Below, piece after piece: positions 14,470-27,819 of a DNA stretch of 64,000 nt. Position 1 is the stretch's first letter, and every line of letters begins with the position of its first letter. A model generated the notes under the pieces. The model had not been told where the DNA came from and searched no databases. It saw only the letters and a program-made list of their open reading frames with translations. A program made the translations under genes and the position numbers. The DNA is from Oryzias latipes. Its lineage: Eukaryota; Chordata; Actinopteri; Beloniformes; Adrianichthyidae. The stretch covers positions 12,406,735 through 12,470,734 of the forward strand of contig NC_019873.2 in the NCBI RefSeq assembly GCF_002234675.1. Direction: 5' to 3'.

Positions 14470-16698
14470 AAATTGTTACAATAATGAAGAGACCCTGAAC
14501 CAAATCAGGAGTCTGTTTCCATCACTGCCTGTAGTTCTATTGTAGTTTTTCCATTTTCATCTCTGTTGTTATAAAACTTCTCAGAACATTTTTACTCAGA
14601 AGACAATTCAGCCTCAAAAGGAGATTTTTAAATTTCGCAGCAAAAACGTTATCTTTGACCCCCTCCTCAGCATCATTAAAACATCCTGGGTGCATAAACT
14701 TGCGAGACTAAACGCCACCCATGACTCCATAATGGTCACCATGGTAACTGCATCAGAATGAGGCCAGTGAGTGTCATGAAGAAAAAAAGTACAGATTACA
14801 GCATGGAGACTGGAGGAAGTGTCTGGTCACGTGACCTATTGGTTTGCATGTAAAATCAGTTTTCAGCTCTGTGGTTGAGGCCTTTATAACAGATATGACA
14901 CCAAACAGAAGGTCAGCAATGATATTAAAAAATAGTTGCTGATTTTTTTCTAGCTTAAGGAATTTATTGTCAGAAACCAGAGCCCCACACACACACACAC
15001 ACACACACTTTATTGTACTATTTCCTTCCTTTTGAATGTAAAAAATAGATTTTTACTGTCGGTAACATTGTCATGTATATCAAGTGCCTTATAATCACAC
15101 TCCTAACAATTTTTACTATTCCCAAGAGCAACAGTGAAGCAAACCATGTCAAGGCTGGCTTGCAGGGGTCCCTGATATTTGGAGTTTACCTGTTGGACTA
15201 ATCTGGCTTCATGTGCTTAAACTTGCTTCAGACAGGAAGTCTTTTTCCCATTGGGTTTGATGGACTGCTAATGATACATAAAGCTACTATCACATCACCC
15301 TCAGCAACATGCATTCAAGTGGCCACTTCCAATGAAAACTCTATGTAAATGTGCCAGGTTTTGGGGTTCCACGTTCAAAAACGGTGGCATTTACGGCGTT
15401 TTTCCTGGTGAATTATGATACATTTTGCTTTCCATACAAACTCTCATGTTCACGCGTAACTATGGACATTTTAAGATGGTTTTCTGGATATACGTACAAA
15501 ATACATGACCATTGAGCTTGCTTTGAAAGATAAACCAGGTCGAACAATGACCAACCAGGAACTCTGATTTGGTCGTGCCAGATGGGTAGTGCATTCTTGA
15601 AGACGCGTTTAGCCCATGGTGTTCACACAGGACAAGCAGGGAGGGGATTCTTTTTATTTTTCTACTGTTTACTGGTGCTTGTTCCCCACCCATAGTTGGA
15701 AAAGGATAAGTGCCAAATGTCAAAGCGGTGCAAATTTTGCTCCAGGTTTTTTCTTTCACAGCTCCATTTTAATAAATACAAGATTGGTGTCATAGAATTC
15801 CAGCCGGGCTCAAACCGCAATTTTTAATTTCTCCTCTATGATCAATGTTCAAACAGTTGACACTTCTGTAAATTAAAAAAGTACGTGTTTTCTGACTTGA
15901 AATTGATGCACGAATCACATCCGGTGTGTATGCAGCATTAGAACGCGAGTGAAACGGCTGCTGTTCTTTATCAGAGCAAGATTTCAGACTGCAGAAACTT
16001 CACTCAAATCCCACTTTCAAAATATGTATATTTATTTTTCACGGGGAGGGGGAGGGGTTACTTTACAAACAGAGGGAGGTGTGTGTGAGAACCCTGATTC
16101 TGCATTTGTAATGAGGGCATTGTGCTATTGTTGTACCAAATTAGCAAATGAATGATGGTAATTCAGACGTGCTATTCCCAGGAATTCTTTCACAGACTTG
16201 GAGGCTGTGTGTGTTTGTGCGTGCGTGCATGCAGTGGTGGGGGCGTGCATGTGTGTGTGACAAAAACTTGTTTTTCCTGAGTGAGCGTCAGTAAACCGGC
16301 TCTGAGGTTCTGGTGAATGCAGAAGGAGGCCTTCAGGAAGATCTTTGTTGACTGATTCTTGCTTCTTTCCTGTCACACCTGTGACACCTGCATACCATAC
16401 GCTCTCCATCAGCCTGGGTTCCTGCAGATCCATCACCACAGCGATGGGACCGTCTGGTTGCTAGGGGAGACGAACCAGAAATAATCTGTCAAGGAAACAA
16501 GTTTGCATATTGTGTAGGCTACTGCCTGATGATGTCATTGGTTTCTGCAGGTTCATATATAAAGAGGTCCAGTCTTTGGTTCTGTTCTGAGATGTCTGAG
16601 TATGAAAGCAAACCATGCAGATCTAGGATAACAGTATTCCAGCTCCTTTGGCCTTCCCCAAAAATGTTCTGGATGCCCCAGGAAATTTCACCTCTCTA
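14470..16698. other. Intergenic, repeat relics only
   Basis: Includes a (CA)n tract at 14,986-15,008. The stretch at about 15,290-15,955 has the look of an old DNA-transposon relic ('ccattttaataaatacaaga', 'gtgtgtatgcagcatta'), but I could not find matching ends. No gene seen. Confidence 0.4.
14986..15008. repeat. (CA)n microsatellite
   Basis: Perfect dinucleotide tract of about 11 units. Confidence 0.9.
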
Positions 16699-16726
16699 TG
16701 AATGAATGAATGATTGAATGAATGAA
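16699..16726. repeat. (GAAT)n microsatellite
   Basis: Tetranucleotide tract with one interrupted unit (gatt). Confidence 0.85.
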
Positions 16727-16884
16727 ACTTCATTTCTATAGGCCTTGCTAATGCCTTAAGAGTAACAAAGAGCTTTACAATAAAAATACTGATAAGAGGA
16801 ACATTTTAAAATTGACTGAATTTTAAAGAAACAACAGGCTTAAATTACAACGAGCGATAAAATACATAAAAACCGACTTGAATT

Positions 16885-16925
16885 CAGTCAATGGTCCAGT
16901 TCTCTTATACAGTCAATGGGCCAGT
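16885..16925 (+). repeat. Dispersed repeat family B, terminal fragment
   Basis: cagtcaatgg flanks ccagttctcttatacagtca, the 3' terminal words of the family seen more fully at 18,215, 29,040 and 63,515. Here the terminal phrase is duplicated. Confidence 0.55.
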
Positions 16926-16934
16926 CGACTGTAG

Positions 16935-17085
16935 CTCCTACTTTACATCTACATGCTTTTTCCAATGGCAACTTTGTCTGCTCCTGATTCACAACAATTT
17001 GAAAAAAGAAATAATCAGAAATACAATTTGAACCTTAAGTTTTCTTTAAATATGTCCTCCATCATAAAAACACTATTCTCATCGC
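16935..17085 (+). repeat. Dispersed repeat family C, 3' fragment
   Basis: Shares 'gattcacaacaatttgaaaa', 'aatcagaaatacaatttg' and 'atgtcctccatcat' with the longer copies at 30,095-30,665 and 33,165-33,605. Confidence 0.6.
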
Positions 17086-17089
17086 AGTG

Positions 17090-17408
17090 CGAAAATGGAA
17101 ATGTAGAAAGGAGGAAACAGAACTCACCTGTGCGCTCAGGGACGGCGGCCCCTTTAAGAAAAGCAGGAAGTGCAGACAGCGGGCAGGAGGGGGGTGGGGA
17201 GGCGCGCTTCGAGGAAACAGGTGTGCGCGCGCTGACAGGATGATGTCATTGTCCAGCTGAATCACCTGAGAGACGCCGGGAGAACAGAGCAGGAGAAGGG
17301 AACGGAGGAGCTGCTTTTTTTTTTTTAACCTGGTGGGGGGAATCAGAGCGAAGAGGTAGAGCTGCAGCCAGAGAAGGAGGAGGAGGAGGTCAGCTCCGCA
17401 TCGTCAAG
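17090..17408 (+). promoter_or_regulatory. Possible orphan promoter and non-coding first exon
   Basis: A GC- and CpG-richer stretch (gacggcggccc, ggcgcgcttcg, gtgcgcgcgctg, gacgccggg) is followed by a purine-rich segment ending in a consensus donor, gtcaag|gtgagg, with the exon end at 17,408. No ATG opens a recognisable protein. It could be a distal alternative 5' exon of usp54 (17 kb downstream, same strand) or a non-coding RNA start; sequence alone does not decide. Confidence 0.3.
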
Positions 17409-18214
17409 GTGAGGAAGACCTGCAGAGGGTGAAGCAGAACCGAACCGGAACCTGCAGGACTGTGTTTAAGGAGAAGTCAGAGCTTCTGCATTTGATGTTA
17501 GCGGGTCAGTTTACATGTTTAGGTGTCCAGCAGGTTGAAAGTAAACTTAGAGCAGAAAAAGCAGAGTTGAGGAGATGACATCTTCAGGACAAACTTTCAG
17601 AAGCTCCAATCTGTTCCTGCTGTGGGGTGGGGGGAGTGTAGAGGAAATGGAGGATGAGCTGGAGGAGCTCAGACATTTGAGATGTTCAGGAAATGATAGT
17701 TTACATCAGAAACTGCTGTTTGTTTCTGTACTGTAGTCTGTGTTTTCAGTGCTCTGGACTGAAGTGAGCCTTCCCTTCTGCAAAGTACATTTAAATAAAA
17801 AGTTTTTTTTTCTGTCAGTAAAATGTTTTTTTCACATTAATAAAGTTCTCATGGAGATGTATTGCTTGAAGCATCATGCTTCTGTGTTAAGTAGACTACC
17901 AGCTGTGTGTGTGGTTAGGGTCAATCCCAAGGCCTGTCTGGTTTTTGGTCTGCTTTGCTTCCACACAAGGCGCTCCCAGAAGGCAACCAAAAACGGACAC
18001 CGACTAACCCTCCTGCAAAAATCACGCTGTTCCTCCTGTTCTCTGTCTGAAATAAGCTTTGATCAGTAAAAGCATTGCTATCATAAATGAAGAAAGACCA
18101 ACCAGCTCTGGACTAGACCAGAACCAGACAAAGACCTATCAGACCGAGTTAGTGTGGTGTCACCCACAGAAAACCCTTCCAGCTTCAACCAAATGAAGTC
18201 AATTCAGTCTAATT
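17409..18214. other. No recognised gene
   Basis: AT-rich sequence after the possible donor at 17,408. The open frame at 17,740-18,069 has no family resemblance and lies in low-complexity sequence. Confidence 0.4.
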
Positions 18215-18645
18215 TTTTTTTTATGATGCGTACGTTGTCACATGGGAACCAGAAATCGTCGCTAGGCAATGATTGGTCAGTGTGAGTCATGTCTGCTATG
18301 ACAACCACTCTCGCCAATCATAAGTGAGATTCTTGGTAGTCCACACTCTTACTGCTTGAAAGCAGGCTCAGAAGATTCTGTCAGACATTTGGAGCGTTCG
18401 ACAAAAGTTCACATAATTGTATTGAGGCATTTGATTGGCTAGTTTATAACTTGAACTACAGAAGAAATATCATGGACAAAATTAGGATTATCAAGAACAT
18501 GTAAAAAAAAAAAAAGTACCAGGGCTGACAAATCTAGCCAATGAGTAATAGCTGTTTATTTCTCTTTAGACATTTATGGGATTTTGGCCTCTTGGAACTG
18601 GGGGGGGGGTCGGTCTGTCTGGTTCTCGTAAATGGTCAGTAGTGT
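18215..18645 (+). repeat. Dispersed repeat family B, long copy
   Basis: Aligns by eye with 63,515-64,000: shared phrases include 'caatgattggtca', 'gtccacac', 'gctcag.agattctgtca', 'tgattggc.a.tttataac', 'ttaggattatcaagaacat', 'gtaccagggc' and 'tatgggatttt'. No coding capacity. Element class not recognised. Confidence 0.65.
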
Positions 18646-19539
18646 AAAGGCTCGCCTCCCTCCCCAAAAAATTATTGGATGAGTCAATCAGGGAGGTACC
18701 TATTCTTTGGTATGACCAGACCATAGATTAGAACCAATAGTATTACTGACCCCAAAGCTTTTACTTTCACAAACATCTTGTGTCACCTGCAGAAGAAAAC
18801 CCACTGCAGTCTCCTGGAAGCCTCACCTGTCTCCTGGTTGCTTCTGTGGAAACTGCAGAGGATGTATTTCTTTATTTCTTTCACAGGTGAGCAGAAATGT
18901 CCAGGACAGCTGTGAGTCATTGTTTGTGTTACAATCACATGGTCGGCACAGTAAACAGTATAGCGTAATGGAGGAAGACACGAAGATGTTATTGCTCATC
19001 AGCCGTCACATGACAAAACCTGTGATGTTCAGCTGCTTCAGCCGTGCTCAAACAGATCAACGCTTAGAAGTTTGTGTTTTCACCGCTCCTGTGGCTTATT
19101 ACTCAGCTCAAACTCTGAAGATACTGCAAAAATATAAAGCCTGACAATAACCACAAGCACCAACAAGAAAACATTAATATGAAGACAACGTGGAAGGAAA
19201 AGTGTTGTGACTAACCTAGAAAAAATTCATTAGAAGGTTTAACATTAGAGACAAAAGATAAAGTTGTCCTGAAACTGCTGTTTTGTTTGGGGCACCGGAA
19301 AAGAATACAGAGCTGCTTTAGTTAGGTTCTTTTAAAACACCTTGATGAGGGGGTGGCAACCAAGCTGAAGAAAGGGGATGGCACCTGTTTTACATGAAGG
19401 TAAACAGGAATTGGTGCACTTGAGAAGTAGGTTGTTCATTGGTGAACTAAACTGACTAAAGTTACCATTGGTTTTAAATGTGCCTCAGTCTGGAAGTCAA
19501 AGAGTTTAAGAGAAAAACTAATGTTTGTTCACCTTATTC
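18646..19539. other. No recognised gene
   Basis: Intergenic; short unsupported frames only. Confidence 0.4.
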
Positions 19540-19735
19540 CCGTCATGGTGCGCCACAGCAAAATCATCTTTCCTTGTCTCACACAGAATTTTATGGCAGA
19601 TGCCCTTTCTGACACAACCCTGTATTTTCAAGGCACAGGGAGCATGTCACTGGAATTAGCTCATTGCACGCCCTGGGAAGCAAACCCAGGTTTCCTGTGT
19701 GACACCCAGCGCACTGAGATAACCAGCCGCCATAG
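19540..19735 (-). mobile_element. tRNA-derived SINE, minus strand
   Basis: The minus strand reads a tRNA-like head (ggcggctggttatctcagtg, then a box-B-like ggtttgcttcc) followed by a tail containing gttgtgtcagaaagggcatc and gctgtggcgcaccatgacgg. The tail phrases match the SINE in usp54 at 50,155-50,382 (ggttgtgtcaggaagggcat; gctgtggcaacccttgatgg). Two SINEs with different tRNA-like heads thus share one LINE-type tail. Confidence 0.7.
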
Positions 19736-19939
19736 ACGGAAAACAATATCGTAATTAAAAGTGAACTGAAATGAAGAAATGCTAAAATCAAAACATATTT
19801 TATAGATAAATAGTTGAAAATCCAGTAATATCATTTTCAATTTGCACATTCTGTTGAATGCTTTATATATTATTGTCAGAATATGCCAATTATTGTGATT
19901 GTCAATCCAACATCATTGTAGGTTGCAGCCGTACTCATA

Positions 19940-20190
19940 ATGTGATTTGAAATTTGATTTGAAATGGTTTATTTCAAGCGATCAGTAAAGACAATGATGA
20001 ACCTAGGATATTTAGACATATTAATAAATATTGCTTGAAAGAGAGTGGAAGGAAGCAAACTTATGTAATCCCACCCCATTATACCGTAACCATTTTATAA
20101 CATTATTTATCATTATACGGTTCCTAGTTTTTGTCAGACAGAATTAAGAATCATTAAGTATCAATAAAACACATGACAAAGATGAATTGC
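19940..20190. repeat. Dispersed repeat family G, copy 1
   Basis: Shares 'tttatttcaagc', a 'ggaaggaagcaaacttatgt' phrase followed by 'aatcccaccc', with 36,545-36,980. Probably the 3' end of a LINE; not assigned further. Confidence 0.5.
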
Positions 20191-20199
20191 TTAAATTAT

Positions 20200-22840
20200 G
20201 TGGGGCCATGAAGAAAATCAACTTTTAAGTCACGTGAAGATAGTTGTATAGCTGCCGTGAGCCACACGCGGAACCGGAAACTACTATAACTGCACAAATA
20301 AACTCACACGTCAGCTACTGGCAAAAATGAAGCCTGAAGTGGGATGTGCATGTTGACTGCGCATCCATAAACTATGTTCCAAAATTGGTGGTTGGGTGGG
20401 GCAAAGAAGGTTTGAAGCTCTGTTGGGTCTACCTACCTTCTTAAAAAAAAAAAAGTCTAAAATCTGACTTTTTTTTTATGTAAAATTCTCTCCTCTGTAG
20501 CCTGCCTCCAGTGGTTTTGGGTGGAATTATAGCATTTGTTTTCTTTCTGGTTTGTGTCAAATTCAGGAACAGGGGTTAGTGCCTTGATTATGCTGGGTTT
20601 TATTCCAAAACGCAGTTTAACTGTTTTATTTAATTTGATCATTTTTATTAAGTCTGATCACAGAGGGCAGTAAGAATGCTATCTTGTTAAATATCTGTAT
20701 GTACGTCATTTTTGCCCATTTAAAATCATCATAATTTTTAGTTTGACATCCCCTTCCATAAATTCAGACTGAACAACTTTTTCATTGTCTAATCAATGCA
20801 CGGACTTTTACATTTTAATCCTTAAACTTCAGAGAAGAAGGTGATTCAAAATAGAGTTTTAGTTAATAAGTTGGTTAGAACCCCTCTGTGCCCCCTCCCT
20901 CAGTGTTTAATAATCAGCTGATGACACAGTTTCTGCCTGATGCTCTTTGTATTCAAATATCTCCAGCTTTTGGTCCTCACTTTCACTCCAATGAACACTT
21001 TGTTCCTCTTCACAAATGCAAAGAGGGCCTCTCCACGCCATTGAAGGGGCTCAGGGAGAACATGGGAATATGTGGGTGTTGTTCTCCAACACAAACTCCC
21101 TGTTCTTCATCACTCTTCATCCATCAAACATCAGAAGTGTGCTTTTTTTTTTTTTTACTAGAGCTGAATTATGTGTTCAAGAGCTTTGTTTTAGCTGTTT
21201 GTTTGCAACTGGGTTTATTTCATCACGTCAGTTCGGTTTTAGTCAATAGAATAAAAATAATCTACATTTTAAAAGTTATTTAGGTCATTTTATTAACTCT
21301 GAGTTTCATCTTGCTTGATTTTTTTTTACGGTTAAAAAAGGAGAATTTTGAGCCATATTTGATCTCAAATTAATAAAAGATAGGGTTACAATATCAGGTG
21401 CTGCGATTGGCCAACGCCTGTTTAAAATTAGTGCATGTTTTTTTATTATTAACAAAAAGTCAGTGCTGGGCTTTCCTACTGATGGCTCTTAGATTCACAT
21501 TATGAATCACTTCACACAGTGGGAACCTTGACTTTCTAATTTATTTTTAAGTTGTTTAACATTTTTAAAAGAACAGTTATAAAGGAAATGTAGAAAAAAA
21601 TCACAATATTTTTCTTGTAATTTTACATGTAAGGTCATTATTATTGGGATTTTTATTTGTTCATTTTATGTGCCATTTTGTTGTTGTTCTTTCTTTTGAA
21701 TTTGGTGTCTGTAACAGTTTGTCGTTCCTGAGTGGGGTTTCTCTCGTTTTGTCAGTGGGGTGTTGCAGGTGAATCTGTCGTTTGTGCTCGCTGGTAACGG
21801 CGAGGTCGTTTCATTGCATGACTTGATGTTGATCAGCTGGAAGCAGCTGTGGCTGCAAAGATAAGAGCTGCTGCTGTTTTCTGTTTCAGTGCTGTGGATT
21901 TTATCACCAGGAGCCTAAAAACAGGCGGAACACTTTCCACTGCTGGAAATATCTTGCTTTACTTCAAAACATGACGGCAGATTGAGTCACTTCCTTTCAC
22001 GCTGTGATCCCCTTCTTTTTCCAGCTTTATTGCCTTTTATCTGCAGATGTTTTATCCTGCCTTTTTGATTGTGTGCTTTGGTTTGGTTTTTAATTGTTTC
22101 CATAAGTCAATTTTTGATATTTATTGGCTTCAGTTTTAGATGTTTGGGTGTCTGTCTTTATCAGCATAAATATGTCTCAAAAAGTTTCCAGGGTAACTTC
22201 TGTCTTCAAAACTGAGTATTTTCAAATTGAAAATATAGGTTTGAAACTGAAAATCAAAAAAGGAAATTAACTGATAAATTAAAAACTTCAAAATATCAGA
22301 ATTTGGCAATATTTGGTTCAAAATGACTTCATGTTTTTTTTCTTAATTTCTAACCAAAATAAATTATATTTAAACATTTTTCCTCGTAAGTAATAAAGCA
22401 CACTGAGCTAAAACCTTCTTGTAAAATAATACATATTTATATCAGATCTAACAGAAAAGCAGTTTTTTTACTTGGGAAAAAAACAATAAAATTAGCCTTA
22501 AATGAAATTGTGAACTTATATAGACCAATGAAACACAACATTAGCCAAGATGTGCTAGGTGCTTGCTGTACTTTAAAGAATTACACCTTGGCAAACAAAT
22601 ACTCAGCATTTTAGTGTTGACTGTTGTATTGTGGTGTTTTTATTCAGAAAATGGGCATTGTATTTTTTTGGTGTGTTGGAGTTCTGTCTTGTTATTTTTC
22701 TGGGTTTTTTGTTGTCTGTGAACGTGATAATAATAGAGATAATAATCTTAACAGTGATAATTTCCAATAAAATATACTGATGTTCCATGGCAGCATGTGT
22801 ACAAATCTTTTTTTAATTATCTTTTACATGCTAATGTTGG
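20200..22840. other. No recognised gene
   Basis: Very AT-rich intergenic DNA with several long T runs. Nothing supportable. Confidence 0.4.
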
Positions 22841-23165
22841 GGGGCTGGATGGTGGTATAGTGGTGAACACTCTTACTTCACAGCCAGAAGGCCCAGATTG
22901 AGTCCCGCTGGGGCTTGCATGAGTTTGCATGTTCACGTTGTGTATGTGGGTTTTATCTGGGCTCCCTCCCGCACTCCAAAAATATGCTTCTTAGGTTAGT
23001 TGAAGATTTTAAATTCTCCCTAGATGAGGCTGTGAGTGTCAGGTCTGCCACAGACTGGCGACCTGTCCGGGGGGGGGAACCCTGCCTTTGGCTAACAGTA
23101 GATGGGATGGGCTCCAGCAACCCCATGATCCCCAAAAGGGATTCAGCAGATTTGGAAAATGGGTA
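22841..23165 (+). mobile_element. tRNA/L2-type fish retroelement, near full 3' unit
   Basis: Begins gggctggatggtggtatagt, continues cagccagaaggcccagattg (degraded box B), gtttgcatgttcac, ctccctcccgcactccaaaa, gactggcgacctgtccg, and ends gggctccagcaaccccatga, ccccaaaagggattcagcag. This is the common fish element ending 'GATAGGCTCCAGCA...CCC..AAAGGGATAA'. It carries a G9 run at 23,070. Confidence 0.8.
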
Positions 23166-23597
23166 AATGCACTACTACGCTCATACCCATTTGGAAGTTG
23201 GTTACGCCATACTAACAACCATGAATGCAGTTTCTAATTTTGCTTATTAGTTTAAAACCAAAAAATATGAATTCATTTAATTTTAAATCAGAAATTTACA
23301 GCACGATGTTTTTTCAAAACCAATTTTATTTGAAATTTCATATTTCTGGTAATATATAAAAAAATTAAAACTTTCTAAATATTATAATTTCATACAACAG
23401 CCTTTTACTTTGAAATCATTTAAAGAAAAATGCATTTGATGCGTCTTTCTTTTTTGTTGTTAAAGTATGTTATTGCATGGGCATCTTTAACGCTATACTA
23501 GGCTTAAACTGAAGATGGGTGTGGTTGCAATCTGAGGCCAAGATCATAAGCTTTGTGGACTTTGTTACTGTTAAAACTGCAATTTTCCCAAAAGTAC

Positions 23598-23601
<4 letters not shown>

Positions 23602-23639
<38 letters not shown>
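23602..23639. repeat. (AT)n microsatellite
   Basis: Perfect AT dinucleotide run of about 19 units. Confidence 0.95.
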
Positions 23640-23643
<4 letters not shown>

Positions 23644-26600
23644 AAATTAAAAAAAAAAAACAGACAGTCGTAACAGGCTTTACTAAGACTGCTCTGAAGC
23701 TGAAGATGTGGCAATCACCTGTCAATCAAAAGCTTACACATGCATTCGAAAGCAATTTCTTCAGTCATTGTGGTGAACGTTCATGTCATTCTTGGTCCTT
23801 TTTCATTGAAGTGAATTGAGGCTGACTTTAATGCCTGAGAATGAGACAGAATTCAGTCAGCAGTATGTAATTGTGTGAATAAATGTTTTTACTCAGCTGA
23901 ATACGTCTGTCTGCTGAAAAAGAAAGAAGCACTTAGGCAGAGATGATAAACAAGAGTTTACACATGCCCTTCTTGTCCTTCATGCTGGTGGAGAGAAGCT
24001 TAGCAATCCTAAACTTGTGCTTTTTCATGGAAAATGACTTTTTCTGTTATGTTCAGACTTCTGAACCGAAGATTTTTGAATGCAAACCTCTGCATTGGGT
24101 TTGCATCTAAATGTCTGAATGGTTAATGTCAACAACCAACAACCGTTTTCCAAACTCTTTGCAAAAAGGAAACATCAAAACTTTGATTCCTTTTGACAAA
24201 AAAATCTTAATTCTACATAAAAATTTTGAAAACACAAATAACTATTACAAATTATTTAAATAGAATAAAGATGCAGGTTCTGTTCAGCCCAGGTTAGCAG
24301 TGTTTGATCCAGTTCAACCCAGTCTGGTCCTGTTCAGCTCGCTTCATTAGTAGCCAGCACAGGAATGTTGGAGGCTGAGCTGCAGCTGCTTCTATTATTT
24401 CATCAAATGGGGGCGTTTACTGCTGACCACAGCTCTGCTGCGACCCGTCTGGCTGCCTCTCTGCAGGCCCTCCCGCTCATATGTGGCAGCAGAAACACAA
24501 AGACAGTCGCATTGACTCAAACAGACTGCTTCTGCCCACTGCGGGAGAAACTCCTTCATTTTTAAAAGGTTTTTTTTTTTGTTTCATTTCAAATATTTAT
24601 AATTTATTAGCTGAATCTGAGCACGAATCACAGGCATCAGTGAAAGGAAGTTTTTAAAATATTCAGGAATCAAAACAGGAAGTACAAAACTTACAAAAGA
24701 TATTCTAGAAACACTTGTGTTTATAACAAAAACAAATCTCAGCAACTACACACACAAAAACTCAGGGTCAGGAGGCTGGAGCCATAAACAGAAATATGTG
24801 GTGTTTTTAACATGTTCTTGTGGCATTTTTCTGATGATGGAGGACATGTATAAAAAGATTTAACCTAAAATTGCATTTCTAAGTATTTATTTATTCAAAT
24901 TTGTTGTAAATCAGGATCAGACGAAAAAATGCTGTTTGAAAAAGATTGTAGTTATGACATAAAACCTACAATGGCGAGCCACCTGCTCCGTGCTCCGCTC
25001 CATTCTGATGCATCCACATGCGGACAAATAGTTCAGCTTTATGAGCTGACATCTGGCTGCAAACTGTACGGCCAGATAGCTTTAATAATGCTCGCCATTT
25101 TTGTTGCATTAGTAAGATTAGGTTGGAGTTGTGAGGGGCTGTAAGATAGTGGGAGAGATTGTAAACAGATGACTGGAAATGGAGGAGGGCTTACTCTGTG
25201 CCCACATCTCGGAGCTGAATTTCTAAAATTGCAGCTCTGCAGAAACTGTTCTAGAAAACAAACGATTTTTTTTTTTTTTTTGGCAAAACTTGGCACAATC
25301 CTAATTAAAGGACCACTTGGAACGTTTTCAAAATAGATTTTAAAAAATCCAGACTGATGAGGAGCCAAGCGGACATTGTAATGGTGAACAGGAAAAGGAG
25401 TTAGTGGTGAAAGATGAAGATGTGGGAGGTGAAGGCATTAGTCACAGGGGCGGATTTGGGTTCTCAAAATTGTGATCCTCAGACTGGAAAAATGGTGCAT
25501 TCCAGGGAACATTGTTGGAGGTTTCTGTCTAGAAAAGTGAAGTCCTAGAACAGCTAAAAATTTTAGCAACACCGAAAGCTCCTAGGCTTCTGGTACAGGA
25601 CCCAACCTCAACAAAGAATTTGATTAACAAAAAGAGAAAAATTAAAAATGTGTGTGGTTGTAGATTTCAGTTGCAGGTAAGGTTTGGGGCCCTCTATCAG
25701 ACTGATGTGCTTGTATGGTTCTGCAGTGTTTGCTGCCTTGAAGCTGCAAATCTGACTCCTGTTCATGAACTCAAAGGACACACTTCAAGCGAATCAGCTC
25801 ATCAACCCATGATGGGGTTTTAAGGGTCAGAACCAGCATGTGGATGGAGCGCTGAGGCAGCTGCTGTCACCAATCGATCCTCAGTGCTGTTGCTGATGGA
25901 ATCAATACCTTCAGCACCCGCCGACGCACACTGCTGCACAGCCAGCTCACCAGCCGAGCCCCTTGCTCTTGGCAAACTGACTGATTTAGGGCCAATCAGA
26001 GCACGCTGGAGGCGGACCTGTCACTTTTAACCTCAGATGATTGAAACAGTTGTCTTGAAAGCTCTGTAGAGGGACGCGCTGATGTCCTAGAGCGGCGATC
26101 AGTTCAGTCTACTGCTGTTCACATGACACAAGCACTTCCTTCAGAATAAAAGCTCTGATGAGAACACTTTTGAAACCATTTGGAACTGTTGAAAAACAGA
26201 GTAGAGCTCACAAAAAGAAAAGAAAAATCGAGTCATAGCTTTAGATGAACCATCTGACTGCAACATGGACACAAGTCTTTAGATAAACTGACCTGCAGCG
26301 GGACTGTAAACAAGGATTTGGATGTGAGCTTCAAGCATCGCCCATTTTAAATTCTTAATCAAAAATGCTTGGGTGTGGATGCAGATGAAACTACAGCGGG
26401 AAAAATGATGTGTGCTGAGCCAGATCATCTTTAAAAGAAATCACACCATTTTTTTAAGGAATGTCCAGTTCTGAGGAATATATTGGAGTAGCAGCAACAT
26501 TTGAGTGGAAAATAAATGGTTTTGATCTGGCAGTCTGAAGCTTGTGCAGTTGATCCTGGTTCAAACTGCATGCTGCAAGCTCCTCTTCTGGGTTGCCAGG

Positions 26601-27819
26601 TTGGCTCTTGATATAAAGTTAGTTCTGCCATGTTCCTCCAAGGAACTTCGGATTTCACCAGCTTTTTGGAGACGAGTGTTTGCAAAGATAAAACCTTGAT
26701 GTCTGAAGAGTGAACTGCATCCATGTTCCTCCCCTTCCTTCTCAGCAGACAGGAATAACCATAAAATGAACATAAAATCCTTCCCTTAATATTCACAGCA
26801 ACTTAAAGGAAGAAAAGAAGTAAAGGACTTTAAAGCCTTCTTCAGAAAGAAATGTAGCACATTATGCGATGGAGCATCAATAAACACTAAGTCTGTCTGA
26901 ATGAGTTCAATGGGGAGGAAAGATGCTCCTGAGAGCTGCTTGGATAAGGCGTAAATCTGGCTTTGCAGCATTTCGATTTTGTAAAACAAAAATTGATTTT
27001 CATCACCTTTTAGAAATCTGTCATATTAATTTACCGTAGCTTTGCTTTCAAAGACTCAATGAACCATGTTGGCCTTAAATTGAAGAATAAGAAAGAGATA
27101 ACATGCTGGTTAGGCCTGCAATATAAATAACAAATTCATTAATTGCAATATCAGACTGTGCAATACACATATCGCAAAAGACTGTGTGAACTGCAATATA
27201 TAGTTATCTTAAATGTTTCCACTCATGCTACAGCCCTTTGAACATCTGACCAATCGGGTGGACCTCGTTACATCATTGCCCAATCAAATGGAGCCCTTTT
27301 ATATAAGATGACCGCCTCCCATGCGGACGTGGGTCATTTGGAGTATAACTTATGTCATGTTGACTTTTATTTAAATAAAACTGTTGCTGTGAAATGGAAA
27401 CAATGTATTTTTGTTTTGTTTTACTATTTGGTCATGTGTCACAAGTCATATCTTCATATCAATATTGCAATCTTGATCACTATATCGCAGATCAAAACAT
27501 TTGAAAACAATAAATAAGTGGATGCAGGGGGTGAACGCCAGTTCAATTCAGTCATCTGTTGAGATGTATAGAGGTGCTTGAAATCCTTAAATTTTGATGT
27601 TCTCCAAGTTTAAGGACTTTTAGTATGGGCTTGAAGTGCTTACACGTGATGAGAGGCTAAAGAGCATAAAGAGCAACCCCATCCTTTTTAAATGACATAT
27701 TGCAGTTCAAAACACTTTAAACCTCTTTCTGTGGAGTCTGGCATCTTAGGGGTCCCTCTTACGGGAGGGGGGGTCACGCTCTGAGTGAGGGAGTAACCAG
27801 TCTTAGGATAATGATACAG
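23640..27819. other. Intergenic, no recognised gene
   Basis: AT-rich with two GC-richer islands (about 24,290-24,550 and 25,840-26,110) that have no coding support and could be conserved non-coding sequence or nothing. The stretch at 27,115-27,510 carries 'gcaatat' phrases in both orientations, as in old DNA-element relics. Confidence 0.35.

Noticed and set aside
22915..23166. Plus-strand 83-codon frame
   Set aside because: Entirely within the tRNA/L2-type retroelement.
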